A DNA stretch of 64,000 nucleotides from contig CM054183.1 in assembly GCA_028829895.1 (NCBI GenBank), positions 15,037,975 to 15,101,974 on the forward strand, written 5' to 3'. Positions 1-11,892 of this stretch are shown piece by piece. Below the pieces are notes generated by a model that was not told the DNA's origin, did not search any database, and was given only the letters and a program-made list of their open reading frames with translations. The DNA comes from Sinotaia quadrata. Its lineage: Eukaryota > Mollusca > Gastropoda > Architaenioglossa > Viviparidae. Every line of letters starts with the position of its first letter. Within the stretch, counting starts at the first letter, position 1. A program made the position numbers and the translations under genes.

Positions 1-1018
1 AGCTAACGCTCGCCGAACCGTTTTCCTTTCTCAACCAGTCGAGGAGTACTTGTAACCTCCCTTTCCATATGGATCGCACATGTACTCGGTAGTAGTAGTT
101 CCGCTAACAGTGCATAATAACATGTACTCGGCTAAGGAGGGAGTCTTTATATGGCAGCACATCCTCGGTTTATAAACCGGACCATTAAGGCTTGCGTTTG
201 CAGAAACAGTTTGGTATCATGCTAACCTGAACAGTTTTCTGAAGAGTTAGAGATATGTGTGAGTATGTGTTTGTGTGGAGCGTGTGCCTGTGTGCATGTG
301 TGTTCACATTCGCCGTAACATACATCGTGTGATGCGGGTCTCTTATGACGTAATATTGACTGTGATGAGAACGGTAAAGATGGTTATAGTCACTGAGTGC
401 AAATTTTAAGACAAATCAACTCGAAGCGCGTGTTCTGTTTATTATGGTCGCTTGCCTCTAAGTAAATTTTCACATAATAATAGCATGCGTAAAACAAGCC
501 AACTTTAAAGTTACAATTCTCAAAATAAATATTTGATACAATGTGTACCAGTAGGAGGTGAAGAGCAAAGGTCAAGTTCGCGACCCAGATTATAATTAAT
601 CTAGGACAGAAGGAAAACCCGCTGGTTCAATTTAATCGATTTGTGTTCTTTAGCGTAATTTCGCTTTGTCAGATTCCTAAATGGCACATACTGGGGCAGG
701 TGTTCGAGGTTCTTTTTCACTTCTTTATGTACTATTTACCTGCTTCAGTAATTAGAACAATTTATATTAAACACACCACTGTATTTATAAACAGTACTTC
801 TCTTCTGGCACTGCTGCAAGTTTTATACTGAAGCCACGTTTCCATAAATACCATTTTATAATAGGGACGCACACATAATCACATCAAAGACAAATTCGTG
901 ATGGAAGGGCGGGTGGGTAGATGTATAGACGGTTGAGTGAATACACGGATAAGTACATTACAAACAGAACATTCGATTTACGAGATCAATCATTATCTGA
1001 CTATTCTGATCTCTACAG
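1..1018. other. No recognisable gene; possible upstream intron of the LamG-like gene
   Basis: I see no exon I can defend. The stretch ends in a 3' splice site (ctctacag at 1011-1018) leading into the first supported exon, so at least its right part is likely intron. A TG-rich tract lies near 255-310. Confidence 0.4.
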
Positions 1019-1378
1019 GTTGTGGACCCACACTCGACTTCGATTTTAACACATATTCACCAAACAACTCTGTCAGACTCCAGACCACCCCGGGTGGTAA
1101 CGGAAATGTTGGTTACTTCGACGGCTCTGCACGTGTCATCCTTCGCCGATTTGCAAACTCTGGTTTCTACACCCCTTACCTGGAAATCAGTCTCCGTCTG
1201 AAATTGAATCAAACTGTTACACAGGAAATGGCAGTAGCAACAAATGCGGACTGTGGTGTTGGTGAATCGCTGGCCATCACCATCGACAGTGCTAACGTTA
1301 ATTTCAAGGTCGTGGTGGAAGGGACGATTCAAAGTCAAGCACAAGTTCTTCGGGTGCCTTATACCCGCCCAACTGTGA
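1019..1378 (+). CDS. LamG-like secreted matrix protein, exon A (partial gene)
   Basis: This exon encodes about 120 residues of an extracellular beta-sandwich (LamG/ConA-like) domain. It opens with GCGPTLDFDF and continues with FDGSARVILRRFAN and YLEISLRLKL, the alternating hydrophobic pattern of LamG strands, with cysteines in TNADCGVGES. It follows the acceptor ctctacag and begins in phase 1 (last two bases of a Gly codon). Two donors are possible: GTGAGT at 1375 (phase 0) or GTAATG at 1379 (phase 1). Only the second keeps the frame into the next exon, so I prefer 1378. The style (CGPTL start, later CALQIG...GYVDDV) recalls mollusc shell-matrix proteins of the Pif/BMSP type, but this is recognition from memory, not a search. 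The protein start lies outside or is not recognised. A poly-Val-like reading frame running on to 2220 is intron repeat, not protein. Confidence 0.7.
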
Positions 1379-2305
1379 GTAATGTTGAAGTAGAAGGAAC
1401 AGTAGTGATTGTCACTGTACATATCTTGCTGTCAGTAATAGTTGAGGTTGTAGTAATTATTGTAGTAATAGTTGTAGTAATGTTAGTGGTAGTAATAGTT
1501 GTAGTAATGTTAGTGGTAGTAATAGTTGTAGTTGTAGTAATGATAGCGGTAGTAATAGTTGTAGTAATGATAATGGTAGTAATAGTTGTAGTAATGTTAG
1601 TGGTAGTAATAGTTGTAGTTGTAGTAATGTTAGTGGTAGTAATAGTTGTAGTAATGTTAGTGGTAGTAATAGTTGTAGTTGTAGTAATGGTAGCGGTAGT
1701 AATGTTAGTGGCAGTAATAGTTGTAGTAATGATAGCGGTAGTAATAGTTGTAGTTGTAGTAATGATAGCGGTAGTAATAGTTGTAGTTGTAGTAATGATA
1801 GCGGTAGTAATAGTTGTAGTTGTAGTAATGATAGCGGTAGTAATAGTTGTAGTTGTAGTAATGATAGCGGTAGTAATAGTTGTAGTTGTAGTAATGATAG
1901 CGGTAGTAATAGTTGTAGTTGTAGTAATAATAGTGGTAGTAATAGTTGTAGTAATGTTAGTGGTAGTAATAGTTGTAGCTGTAGTAATGTTAGTGGTAGT
2001 AATAGTTGTAGTTGTAGTAATGTTAGTGGTAGTAATAGTTGTAGTAATGTTAGTGGTAGTAATAGTAGTAGTAATTGTTGTAGTAATGATAGCGGTAGTA
2101 ATAGTTGTAGTTGTAGTAATGATAGCGGTAGTAATAGTTGTAGTAATGATAGTTGTAGTAATAGTTGTAGTAATGATAGTGGTAGTAATAGTTATTGTAG
2201 AAAAGGAGGAGCAGTATTAGTAGAAATATGAAAATCAAATTGATGAGGCACTATAAGCTGATTAAGACTTAAAGGATCACTTATGCATGTATGCAAATTT
2301 TTCAG
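1379..2305 (+). other. Intron between exons A and B
   Basis: The 927-bp interval starts GTAATG and ends TTTTTCAG, and is phase 1. It is mostly a GTA-type trinucleotide array that begins about 60 bp after the donor. Confidence 0.6.
1438..2205 (+). repeat. Imperfect GTA/GTT trinucleotide array
   Basis: About 770 bp of (gta), (ata), (gtt) triplets with higher-order units such as gtagtaatgatagcg repeated every 33 bp or so. All three plus-strand frames stay fairly open, giving a spurious Val/Ile/Met-rich frame. It lies inside an intron of the LamG-like gene. Confidence 0.95.
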
Positions 2306-2464
2306 TCACGAGACTGAGGAATGGAATGACATGTGTATTGTCTTCTTGTGATGGTCTACAGAATGGCTGGCTGGAAATAAGTCTTCGCTACGAAGTGCAG
2401 CAAGGAAGCCTGTACAAGTTGACTGGAACGGTCAGCGGCAACTCGCAGAACACTGATGTTTACG
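2306..2464 (+). CDS. LamG-like secreted matrix protein, exon B
   Basis: The acceptor tttttcag (2298-2305) precedes a 159-bp exon and the donor is G|GTAAAT at 2465. Read in phase 1 it gives about 53 residues, including TCVLSSCDGLQNGWLEISL and YKLTGTVSGN, again beta-strand-like with two cysteines. Both flanking introns are phase 1, which is usual for extracellular modules. The conserved phrase LEISLR occurs in both this exon and exon A, so this may be the second half of one LamG fold or a second related module. Confidence in the exon is good; the family name is tentative. Confidence 0.65.
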
Positions 2465-2610
2465 GTAAATCAACCGTCTTAAATGTATCTTTAAATTTGC
2501 AGGTGTGTGCACGTGTGTGCGCGCATGTGCGTGTTTGTGTGCGTGCTTCACACGAGAGGTGAGCTATCAGTGTCGCTTAATTTGCTGACTGCAGTTTACG
2601 TCAGCACGCG

Positions 2611-2754
2611 CTGATTTGATGCCTTACTGTTGTTCACGTCTCTTTACGACTCACTCAGCTGATTTGATGCCTCACTGTTGTTCACGTCTCTTTACGACTC
2701 ACTCAGCTGATTTGATGCCTCACTGTTGTTCACGTCTCTTTACGACTCACTCAG
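2611..2754 (+). repeat. 48-bp minisatellite, three copies
   Basis: Three copies of a 48-bp unit starting ctgatttgatgcc at 2611, 2659 and 2707, nearly identical to one another. It sits in the intron between exons B and C. Confidence 0.95.
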
Positions 2755-3364
2755 GTGTCAGGTGGTCACATCAGCAAATAATGTCGAAATCAGTCTCAAA
2801 TCAGTATCCCTTCACTGATTCTTTGTGGCATTTAGATTCTAATTCATTCAAAATCCTATTACTCAGTAAATCAAACTGAAAACTGTAAATTAAAAATAAT
2901 CAAAGTAACTTCTTTGTGCATGAACTTTCCTTATGTAAAAATGTTTGCTTTATATGATTTATTCCACCAGTATTATCTGCTTCCGTCCCGCTAGAATTTA
3001 AGCTAATTTCGCGGACAGACTTTAAAAAACTTGTTTCAGTTATATATAATAATATCACACACACCCTCCCAATCCCCGTTCATTTTTTATTGTTGTTGTT
3101 TATGTTAGTTTTATTTTTGCAGTAAGGATTCACAATGGATTCCTTAATTTGTTTTGTTCACAGTAGCTTGCAGACCCTTCCAACAATTCAACTGTTCAAC
3201 ATTGCTTCAGTATATTATTCTCTTATACTTATGTTACTGTTGTGAAGGTATCATTTTCACATTGCATAAATAAATGTTCAGATTTTGCGTATACAGACTT
3301 TCACATGCGTACAATGGGTACTAAACTAGAAACACAAATATTAAACATGTTGCTATGGTTGCAG

Positions 3365-3492
3365 GTGTGATTGATACCCGCGAGTGTGCACTACAGATTG
3401 GTCACGGAATGGGGTACAGCAGTCTAGTGGGCTACGTTGATGACGTAAGAACTGATTTGTCATGTTCATGGGTTTCGGGACCAAGGGATAAC
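3365..3492 (+). CDS. LamG-like secreted matrix protein, exon C
   Basis: The acceptor gttgcag (ending 3364) leads into a 128-bp exon that joins exon B in frame: G from exon B plus GT here rebuild a Gly codon. The protein includes TRECALQIGHGMGYSSL and VGYVDDVRTDL, matching the typical end of a LamG domain (cysteine, xIG, glycine-rich turn, then a 'G.(I/V)DDV' strand). The donor is GTATGT at 3493. An alternative donor GTAAGA inside the exon (after GYVDD) would shorten it. No further downstream exon was recognised, so the gene is incomplete in this reading. Confidence 0.65.
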
Positions 3493-4213
3493 GTATGTTA
3501 CATGCATGTTTGTATATATTTACACATAATGGCTCCCGCTATGTCTTTTCTGTGGCTTTTTATGATTGCTTTGCACTTTAAGAAGTCTGTTAGAGTGTAT
3601 GTAAGCCTTGTTCTGTCTGGAATCGTTTGTGTCCTTGATGATCTACTAAAATGACGCGTAACTCGGAGTAAAATTAAACAAGAACTGAATATTGTTCTAC
3701 AATGCTATACTTAAATGCAACCTATCGTACAATTGTTGTTTCCTTCAATACGTGCGTTCATGTGTTAGCTACAACTGCAACAACAAAGAGGGAGATAATC
3801 ACACAGATGTACAATCAGGCACATATATGTACATACATGCAGACAAGCGTCCAATATATACATATATTCACATATACAATTGCGTGTATTTTGTGTATGT
3901 ATATGTCAATGTGTGCGGTAATGTGTGTTTTCATGGCCAGAGAACTGATGTTCTAAATTTGACATTTTTAATGTTTACTTAATTATTAATAATGGCGCAG
4001 TATGATAAACAGTGCTCTGACATTTATTCTGTTTTACCAGTTCAAAATATGGCTGTGCAAGAAGTGAGCGCGGAAATGAGAGTTATCGACCCATGCTTCC
4101 CTTGTGTCTCCTAACTTCGCTTCTTGCACGTTGACTGGAAAATTAAGTCTGTTGTTTAGTGCAATAAGAATATCCCGTTTTACAAAACGCTACAATTTTA
4201 ATAACTTCTGCGC

Positions 4214-4216
<3 letters not shown>

Positions 4217-4265
<49 letters not shown>

Positions 4266-4355
4266 CACACACGAACATACACACATAATTACGTACACAG
4301 GTACACAAATAAGCAAAGGTCTAATCATTAAACATCTTTATCTGCATATATCTTT

Positions 4356-4414
<59 letters not shown>

Positions 4415-4505
4415 ACACACGAGCATACACACATATAATTACGTACACAGGTACACAAACAAGCAAAGATCTAATCATTAAACATCTTTATCTGCATATC
4501 TCTTT

Positions 4506-4548
<43 letters not shown>

Positions 4549-4562
4549 CTCGCTCTCTCTCA
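4217..4562 (+). repeat. Compound repeat: (CT)n plus about 105-bp spacer, three copies
   Basis: Three CT tracts (about 4217-4262, 4361-4411, 4510-4560) are separated by two nearly identical spacers running from the acacacgaacatacacac type sequence to ctgcatatctctttatctt. The unit is about 150 bp. Confidence 0.95.
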
Positions 4563-5093
4563 CGCACACGATCACGTGTTCTTCATACATAAATATATCT
4601 GATTGAACCATTGACACTTACAGACAATTATTCAATCTTAAAATTTCAGGCGAAAATGCAGCTGTAAAATAAAAATCAGTAACATAACATAAACTCTCGT
4701 TCTGAAATGAATTTTATTTTTTAAGAAAAATTATAGTTTTATAGCATATATATCACCTATAAGTATAGTTTTACACGAACAGAATTACTTTGAAAGTGTA
4801 TTTTGTGCAGAATAAAGAATTAAACATATTTAAGCAAATGTTACCTTTTTGAATTGGGGAGTAAAATGCAGATTCGAATATTTTTGTCAAATGACTTTAA
4901 TGTGATATATAATTATATTTCTATGGAAACCAAAATAAATGCGTGCATCATAATTCATGAATATATGGTTTTCATTTGAGAGAGAGAGAAAAAAGAAACA
5001 AATGTGTGAGAGAGAATTTAAAGACCACGAACATTGTTTTTCTGAAATGTATTCGATTTTATGCTAAACACTACATCCTCTCTCCCTTCCTGC

Positions 5094-5447
5094 CCCTCTC
5101 TCTTGATCTGGCTCTCTTTCTCTCTCTCGATATGGCTCTCTTCCTCTCTCTTGATCTGGCTCTCTTTCTCTCGATATGGCTCTCTTTCTCTCTCTCAATC
5201 TGGCTCTATTTCTGTCTCGATCTGGCTCTCTTTCTCTCTCTTGATCTGGTTCTCTTTCTCTCTCTCGATATGGCTCTCTTCCTCTCTCTTGATCTGGCTC
5301 TCTTTCTCTCGATATGGCTCTCTTTCTCTCTCTCAATCTGACTCTATTTCTCTCTCGATATGGCTCTCTTTCTCTCTCGATCTGGCTCTCTTCCTCTCTC
5401 GATCTGGCTCTCTTTCTCTCTCGATCTGGCTCTCTCTTCTCTCTGCA
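5094..5447 (+). repeat. CT-rich minisatellite with gatctggctctc core
   Basis: Short units of gatctggctctctttctctc or gatatggctctc repeat about 18 times with a higher-order period near 138 bp (compare 5126 and 5264). The frames on both strands are artefactually open. Confidence 0.95.
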
Positions 5448-6174
5448 GCTCAACCTTTACTACTCTACATTACTACAAATGTACTTCACACACACGGCCA
5501 CAAAGACAAACACATAACGAAACGCAAATAAAAGTCCAACATTCAAGCGCACTATTAAAATGCACGTAGACAGGCTAACAAATGTAAACTCACAGCCACA
5601 CACACACACACGAACCTTGCCAATATGCAAGTCCAAATTATCAATCCGCATTTTCCCATAATTTCTTTTAAATAATGGAGATTCTCATCTTCAGAGAGCT
5701 ATAATAATAATAACGTAGCTTTAAGTTTTAGGTTTTCCTGGTACATTTACACTCAGATTATGCTCAAGGTTATTTCCCTTACCTGAGGATTACGTACACG
5801 GGGCATAACGCATACTGAAATACACGCAAGGCAGCAAAACGAAGACCATTGAGATTTTAGTCACTAAACGATTCTGGACCGAACAGTGTCTGTCTGCAAA
5901 TAAAAGTTTTATTAAAGTCAAGGCCGCCAAGGCGCCTGGGCCACTCAAGTCACCGCCCACCTCGTAATAGTTATTTCTGTGCGCGCGTATGTGTGCATGC
6001 GTGCGCGCGCTATTGGTTCTTACCCAGAGTGTAGTTATTAAGATTATTTCTCCAACTAACGCACACTTATTTTTCAATATACTATTCCAATTTATAACAT
6101 TTCATTAAGTTTTCAACTAATAAATTGTAATATGATTATAATATTCCTAATTAGATATTAACTCTTTTCTCACT

Positions 6175-6188
6175 CCCCCCCCCCCCCC
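6175..6188 (+). repeat. Poly-C run
   Basis: Fourteen consecutive C just before the 52-bp minisatellite. Confidence 0.95.
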
Positions 6189-6202
6189 TAATTTAGACAA
6201 CA

Positions 6203-6404
6203 GTCTCTATGAACTTGGCTCTAAGTGTTAACTATTACAAATGGTTGTATTGAAAGTCTCTATGAATTTGGCCCAAAGTGTAACTGTTACAAACGATTGT
6301 ATTGAAAGTCTCTATGAACTTGGCCCTAAGTGTAACTGTTACAAATGATTGTATTGAAAGTCTCATGAACTTGGCCCTAGGTGGTAACTGTTACAAACGA
6401 TTGA
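6203..6404 (+). repeat. 52-bp minisatellite, four copies
   Basis: Units begin gtctctatgaacttgg at 6203, 6256, 6308 and a slightly shortened copy at 6360; they diverge by a few bases each. Confidence 0.93.
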
Positions 6405-6629
6405 GTGAGGTGGAGTCCTTATCTAACTGAATTTGCACGCGCTGCTTAACTCATCAGTAATAATCTACGTCATTATGTTATTCTCATTACATACCACAAC
6501 TCTACAGTTGGAAATATAAAGAAATATCCAATCATTTGATTACTAAACAACACGGGTCCACTAGAGGTCACTATTTATTTGTACAGCTAAGAACTATGTC
6601 TAACTGTGTCTGTCTAGCCTAGTCTAGTT

Positions 6630-6677
6630 CAATCAATCAATCAATCTATCTATCTATATATATATATATATATATAT
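6630..6677 (+). repeat. (CAAT)n-(CTAT)n-(TA)n microsatellite
   Basis: Compound simple repeat grading from aatc through tatc to ta. Confidence 0.95.
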
Positions 6678-7530
6678 CTTGTTTCTTACCCCGTTTCTCT
6701 ATACTTTCCATCTTTTTAAAAACTTTTTTCGGTCTTCACAAATATATAATAGAAACAGTCTTGCGTCATTTCAAATATCCAATAATTGTATCGAAGTACG
6801 ACTTTTACAAAATTATTTTATTGGACCAAAGCGACTTAGTGGTCTATAATGACGAACGGAATTCCTAACATTCCAGACCTTTATACTAAATGTCTTCTTC
6901 ATTCTCTCTCACATACACACAGACATCTGCACTACACAAAGACATGCAGATATTCGTTTTCTGTTTTCTTTGTTCGCTTTTCTAGAGCAAGAATAGGCGA
7001 GTTTCTGTTTGAATACTGCCCACTTACCTTGATCTCCAAGCACAGAGGTAAATAGATTTATCTTTTATCTAGTGCGTAGGGCAATTTGCGTCTACACAAT
7101 TATTCCTATTTTTAGGTTGAAATGGCACTTTCATCTTGCGCTCGTCACGAAATCGTCAGGAGGTGTCACTAGTTCTTACATGCTTAGAATTATTTTGCGA
7201 TACTTTTTGGAGTCTTGGAGGGGGGAGGGGGGATGGCGTGTTAGATTGCGGTGACGTGCTTTTTGCTATCAGCAAATTTTGTGTTATATACACGATTCCA
7301 TCTTAACACTTTCACGTGGTTAACTTGGTACCGAATATATAGCAAGAGTGTTGTCGAGATTATATTAAAGGAAGAACTGTGAAAGAATGACAAACTCCTT
7401 TGGGGAAAAAATAATAGAAAGACGGACTTTCTGGATTTCTCTGAGATAGTTAGATTACTGATTTAAAATTGTAACTTAGGTAAATTTTAATTTGATTGAT
7501 TTTTTTTTCTTTTATAAATTTCTTATTAAT

Positions 7531-7680
7531 TTTTCATTCATCTTCTTCGCATTTCTTTTCATCTTCATTTTATTAAATTCCATCCTGTAATGTGCATACG
7601 TTTCTGTTATATTCAGTATTTTTCATTCATCTTCGTCTCATTCCTTATCATCTTCATTAAATTCCATCTTGTAATGTGCA
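7531..7680 (+). repeat. Short tandem duplication, about 89-bp period
   Basis: The segment ttttcattcatcttc...gtaatgtgca at 7531-7597 recurs at 7620-7680 with small differences. Confidence 0.85.
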
Positions 7681-8879
7681 ATACTACTCGGGGCTCGTCG
7701 AGCAACTGGAAATGTTGACCTAATTTCTTTGTTTTGTCTTAGATTTTAATTAGTTTACGGGTGACCAGCACTTGGCGTACCCTGGATTGTTTGTTAATTT
7801 ATGCATTTTAACTCTGAATCACTTCTTCGCCAGCGACTAGTTGTTGGTACTTTAAACAATAGTAGAATTGACAGATGGGGAGGTGGGGGTGTATGTCATT
7901 CAAACGTACCAACCGAGCGAGGAAGATCGATATACTTCGGTAATGCAAAGAAAAATGTAAACTAATTTAAGGAAAGGTCCGGGCATTTTCTGAATGTTTC
8001 TGATTTAAATCATTTTTTTAAAAACAATTTGTGTTAATTTCTTTGCTGAGGTATGATTAACACGTACGCTCAGACTGAAGCTCTCACACACGCACACACA
8101 CAAACATACCTACAATAATATTCCGTCATTCATCATTATCTTTCTTAATAATACGTTAGATTTTTATTTGAATTATGTTACAATTATTTGTGTGCATGTG
8201 CAGGAATACATCTCTGACTTTGTGCAAACTGTCAGTGCTATAGTGGCACGTTTTTGCTCTTCATGAGCGTGCGTGCATGTGTGTGTGTGTGTGTGTGCGC
8301 GTTTACCTGTCTGCACATGTGTTTGTGTGTGTGTTTTTTATGTGCGTTTGTGAGTAAATATATGTGTAGGTGTGTTCTTTGTAAACAGATATACTATAAC
8401 AATATATCAACGCATAATTAATTGTACATGATATAATAGTCTAAACATAACTGAACGTGATAACAATTGCTCGCAAAAACTGTAAAATATATATTGAACT
8501 TTCTGGGATAAAAGCTTTCATTTTAATGTCGTAAATGTCACTCATTTAAAAAGACTGTCACTCCTTTACACTGCCTTATTTATAACAAAAGTAGAATTCC
8601 TTGTGTCTTAAACTTTGATAGTTAAAATTTATAGAAATCTGCTTTCTTTATTTTTTGTCTTTCTTTCTCTCGATCTTATTGTCTTCAATCTTTTCTTTTA
8701 ATTTTAAAGTACACTTTGATAAAATTTTCGAAAATAACCAAATGAAGCTTTGAATATGTTATTTGTAGGAATTTATTACCTGAAGAAATATTAAAATATA
8801 TTTATATTCATGTTATTGAATTAAACAGTCACTAATTGTCACGTGTCCAGCTATATCAGACTCTAAAGTATCAATATTA

Positions 8880-10185
8880 GATTATTATTTCTATTTCAAT
8901 AATAGTGACTGCTGGGTGGCCTGACTTATTCTTCTGCTAATAGCCAAATATTCAGTTATTCAAATGACATACCAACAGATAAATCAGCTGAGGCGCATAG
9001 CTGGTAACGTTATCTTCTCCCTTTATAGGTTACCTCCCCCTGTATCAGTTACCATTATAATATTAATTCTTCTGGCTCTGTTCCCATACCAGTTCCTGGT
9101 CGTCATTCACAACAAATTATGCAAATTTGGGTGAAGATAACAAAGATAAAATGTAATATCAATAATAAGAAAGAAAGAACATCAATTTCTGAATATCGAA
9201 ATATTCACTGAGTTGTCTACCCTGTCATGCCCGATTATTCGAATAAAGTTCGTATTCAACTGATCAGTTTATTTTGGAAAGTGCACACTTAATTAATTAG
9301 ATTAATTAATTAACACTTAATTAGAGTTTCATGAAAAATGGCAACTGCCCGTGGTGTCCCTTGACAGTATGTGACGTCACGTTGCGGTTGTCTTTCAGGT
9401 AGGAACAACACAATGCCGAATAGGTGTGCCAGATGTTGTAGCCTGTGGATCAAAAGACAGATATACCTTCAGACCAGGAACTGGCTGAAATGAACAATAT
9501 TTCTTCTATAGCAGCCTATAAGCATGAGCAATCATTATTTGGTCTTTGTGGTGACAGGGAGAGACAACTCTGACATTGCTCATCACAACTCGTTAGTTAC
9601 ACGCTAACATATTATTCACAAACTCAATGAAAATATTTATAAGTGAACAATAATAGTTCCACTCCTGCAATTACATAAATTCATAGATACAATATACCCA
9701 ACAAATGATTTACATTAATATTCGTTAAACAATCATTCTGATCTCTATTTAGCTCTACATAGATACAATATATCCAACAAGTGATTTACAATAATATTTG
9801 TTAAACAATCATTCTGATCTCTATTTAGCTCTACATAGATACAATATATCCAACAAGTGATTTACAATAATATTTGTTAAACAATCATTCTGATCTATAT
9901 TTAGCTCTACCAGCTACAAATAGTTTTAAAGCATGGCGTATTACACACATGTTTGTATTGTCTCAACATTTCTACATAAATATAATTATCACTAATGCCA
10001 TTTAGCTTCTGCAAGAGAAAATACATTAGTTCATGCAATATCAATAACAAATCACATGAATATTTATATAACATTCTATCAATAATATATACATATAATC
10101 TAGAGAAGTCAGTTATATTATCACTCTCATAAATCGTGCTCAGTATCAACATACTCAAGGAAGTCAACCGTTGGACCATGGGCAC
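8880..10185 (+). repeat. Diverged interspersed repeat, copy 1
   Basis: Sequence and order of landmarks match 62290-63180: a gtaacgttatctt motif, then an aattatg...gataacaaa segment, a tgacgtcacg motif near 9370, a gtggtgacagggagagac segment, and near the right end a gccatttagcttctg segment. Similarity is patchy, so this is an old transposon-like family of unknown class; no protein is recognised. It lies outside the receptor array. Confidence 0.6.
9682..9909 (+). repeat. 76-bp minisatellite, three copies
   Basis: The unit from catagatacaatatatcc recurs at 9682, 9758 and 9834, with the last two nearly identical. It lies within the interspersed repeat and is absent from the copy at 62.3-63.2 kb. 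Confidence 0.95.
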
Positions 10186-11420
10186 AGTAAGTATACATAT
10201 ATAAGACTAGTTCATTGATACGTGTATATATCAGTCTCAAGGTCAGCTAACAGATTCTCCTACGTTAGGACATGGAACTTGAACGACTAAATATGGGCAT
10301 CTTGTATCCGGCTAGCATTTCCCCCATCTGGTCATCTGAAGTGGGCCAAACCTCTGTTAATTATCAATGGGAAAAGTGAAGTAATGCTAGAGATCTTAAC
10401 CCGGGCAGGGTTAACGTAGCGTATTTCTATCCGAGAATGAGTATTGCAGATACTGTACAAAGTTTCAGAATGGAGTGTCAGATAGAATGGAGTTATATTG
10501 CGTCAAATGAGAAACTTAGGCTTGCTCCTTGATTGTCAGCAAGCAGCCTTCTGATTTCTTCTTTTGGTTGGGGTTGAGTCTCACTCTGTGAGTGTGAGTT
10601 TGAACCTGAGCTGTGAGTCTCAAGTGGAGCCTCAAGTTCAACTTTCAAGTTCCTAGCTACCCTTTGGTTCTTCACCAGTCATGACTTGAGTGACCGGGAA
10701 AGCGTGGGAGACTTGCTAAGTGTGTTGCAGAGTATGTAATTATAAGTGAGTATGCAACATCTCTACTTTTGATGTACCAAAGCAAGGATGCTAAATAGAA
10801 CAGTCAAGTGAAGATAACATAATCTTAGTAGTTTGAAAGCAATTTATATAAGAACGAACGTAAGAAAGCAGAAGTTACTTTTAGAAGCCTTTCACACTAG
10901 ATTTTTGTTTTAGCCTTTGTGTACCTAAGGGAAGGCCACCCTCATAGAATATAAGTAGTGAGTGTATGTTTGGACAGCAGTATTCTGCGTGAGATGAATA
11001 AAGGAAGAGAAACTGATAGAAGTGTTCCTTTCACTGTTGCTGCTCATTGGTGTGAGAGATTTGAACTTACCCCATCACAACATGAAGCTTTCAATCATTC
11101 TGCACCTAAAATAGTGCCTATCTTGGAAATAATTAAATTGTACTTTTAACCATTTAATTATTCAGCACATGTGCCTATATCTGATGATTTTAACCCTGTG
11201 CACATTAAACTTTAGTTTGTTCAACACATAGATTTGCCTCTGTATTGTAAAATGTACTAAGCTTGTGCTTTAACTTGTATCCATTTTATATAAATGTGAT
11301 TGAACTTCGAGACATAATTAGGACCAAAATAAGTCTAGAATTATTTTTATTAACAGAACCATCATTGGTGACTGGGATTGGAATATTTCTTTAGAGTTAC
11401 ATGGTAGGGATATAATAGTA
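10186..11420. other. Unassigned unique-looking stretch left of the receptor array
   Basis: Two short open frames (10493-10675 minus, 10958-11149 plus) have no recognisable domain, and no splice structure supports them. Sequence shared with the receptor units starts about 11365-11421, so this is the left border of the array. Confidence 0.4.
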
Positions 11421-11787
11421 CTGGATTGGAATATTTCTTTAGAGTTAGATTGGGAAACAGAGATTGTCTGAGTCATAGTAGAGTAGATAGGGTTAGGTAA
11501 GAGTTGTACAGGGATATTTTAGAGTTAGGTAGAGATATTTCAGAGTTAGGTAGAGAGATGGTAGAGTTAAATATAATATAAAATATCGATAAAACTCCAG
11601 GACAAGATTCAATGATTAGCTTTTTTTAAAATAAGAGGATACCTTTTAATAAAATTTTGATCTGATTTGTTTCTCTCTTAGCGACAGTAACTTTCATTTA
11701 ATATATAAATTATACATTTGCAAACGTTAGTATATGTATATTTCATATATATATATGCTAATTATGGACATAAGACATAAAGCGAAT

Positions 11788-11793
11788 TTTATT
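11788..11793 (-). promoter_or_regulatory. Candidate polyA signal of receptor 1
   Basis: TTTATT on the plus strand reads AATAAA on the minus strand, 100 bp past the stop codon. The same signal is at the same place after all five receptors. Confidence 0.6.
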
Positions 11794-11892
11794 ATAAACG
11801 AAATATCTGAAGATAATCAGACTCGATTTAAGAAATTACAATTTAACAAAGAAAACTCACATTTGTAAATTAGAATGATAACTCACAATTCA

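Larger units (their letters stand above)
3493..8880. other. Gene-poor stretch after the LamG-like exons
   Basis: Apart from the simple repeats listed separately I found no exon, RNA gene or transposon with a recognisable protein. Further LamG-gene exons could be hidden here, since single short exons are hard to see without homology searches. Confidence 0.4.

Noticed and set aside
1438..2220. Long Val/Ile-rich plus-strand frame continuing from exon A
   Set aside because: It is the translation of a GTA-type array inside an intron with good splice signals on both sides.
5064..5531. Overlapping Leu/Ser- and Arg/Glu-rich frames
   Set aside because: CT-rich minisatellite, open on both strands.
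10493..10675. Short Ser/Gln-rich minus-strand frame
   Set aside because: Only 60 codons, no domain, splice or promoter support.
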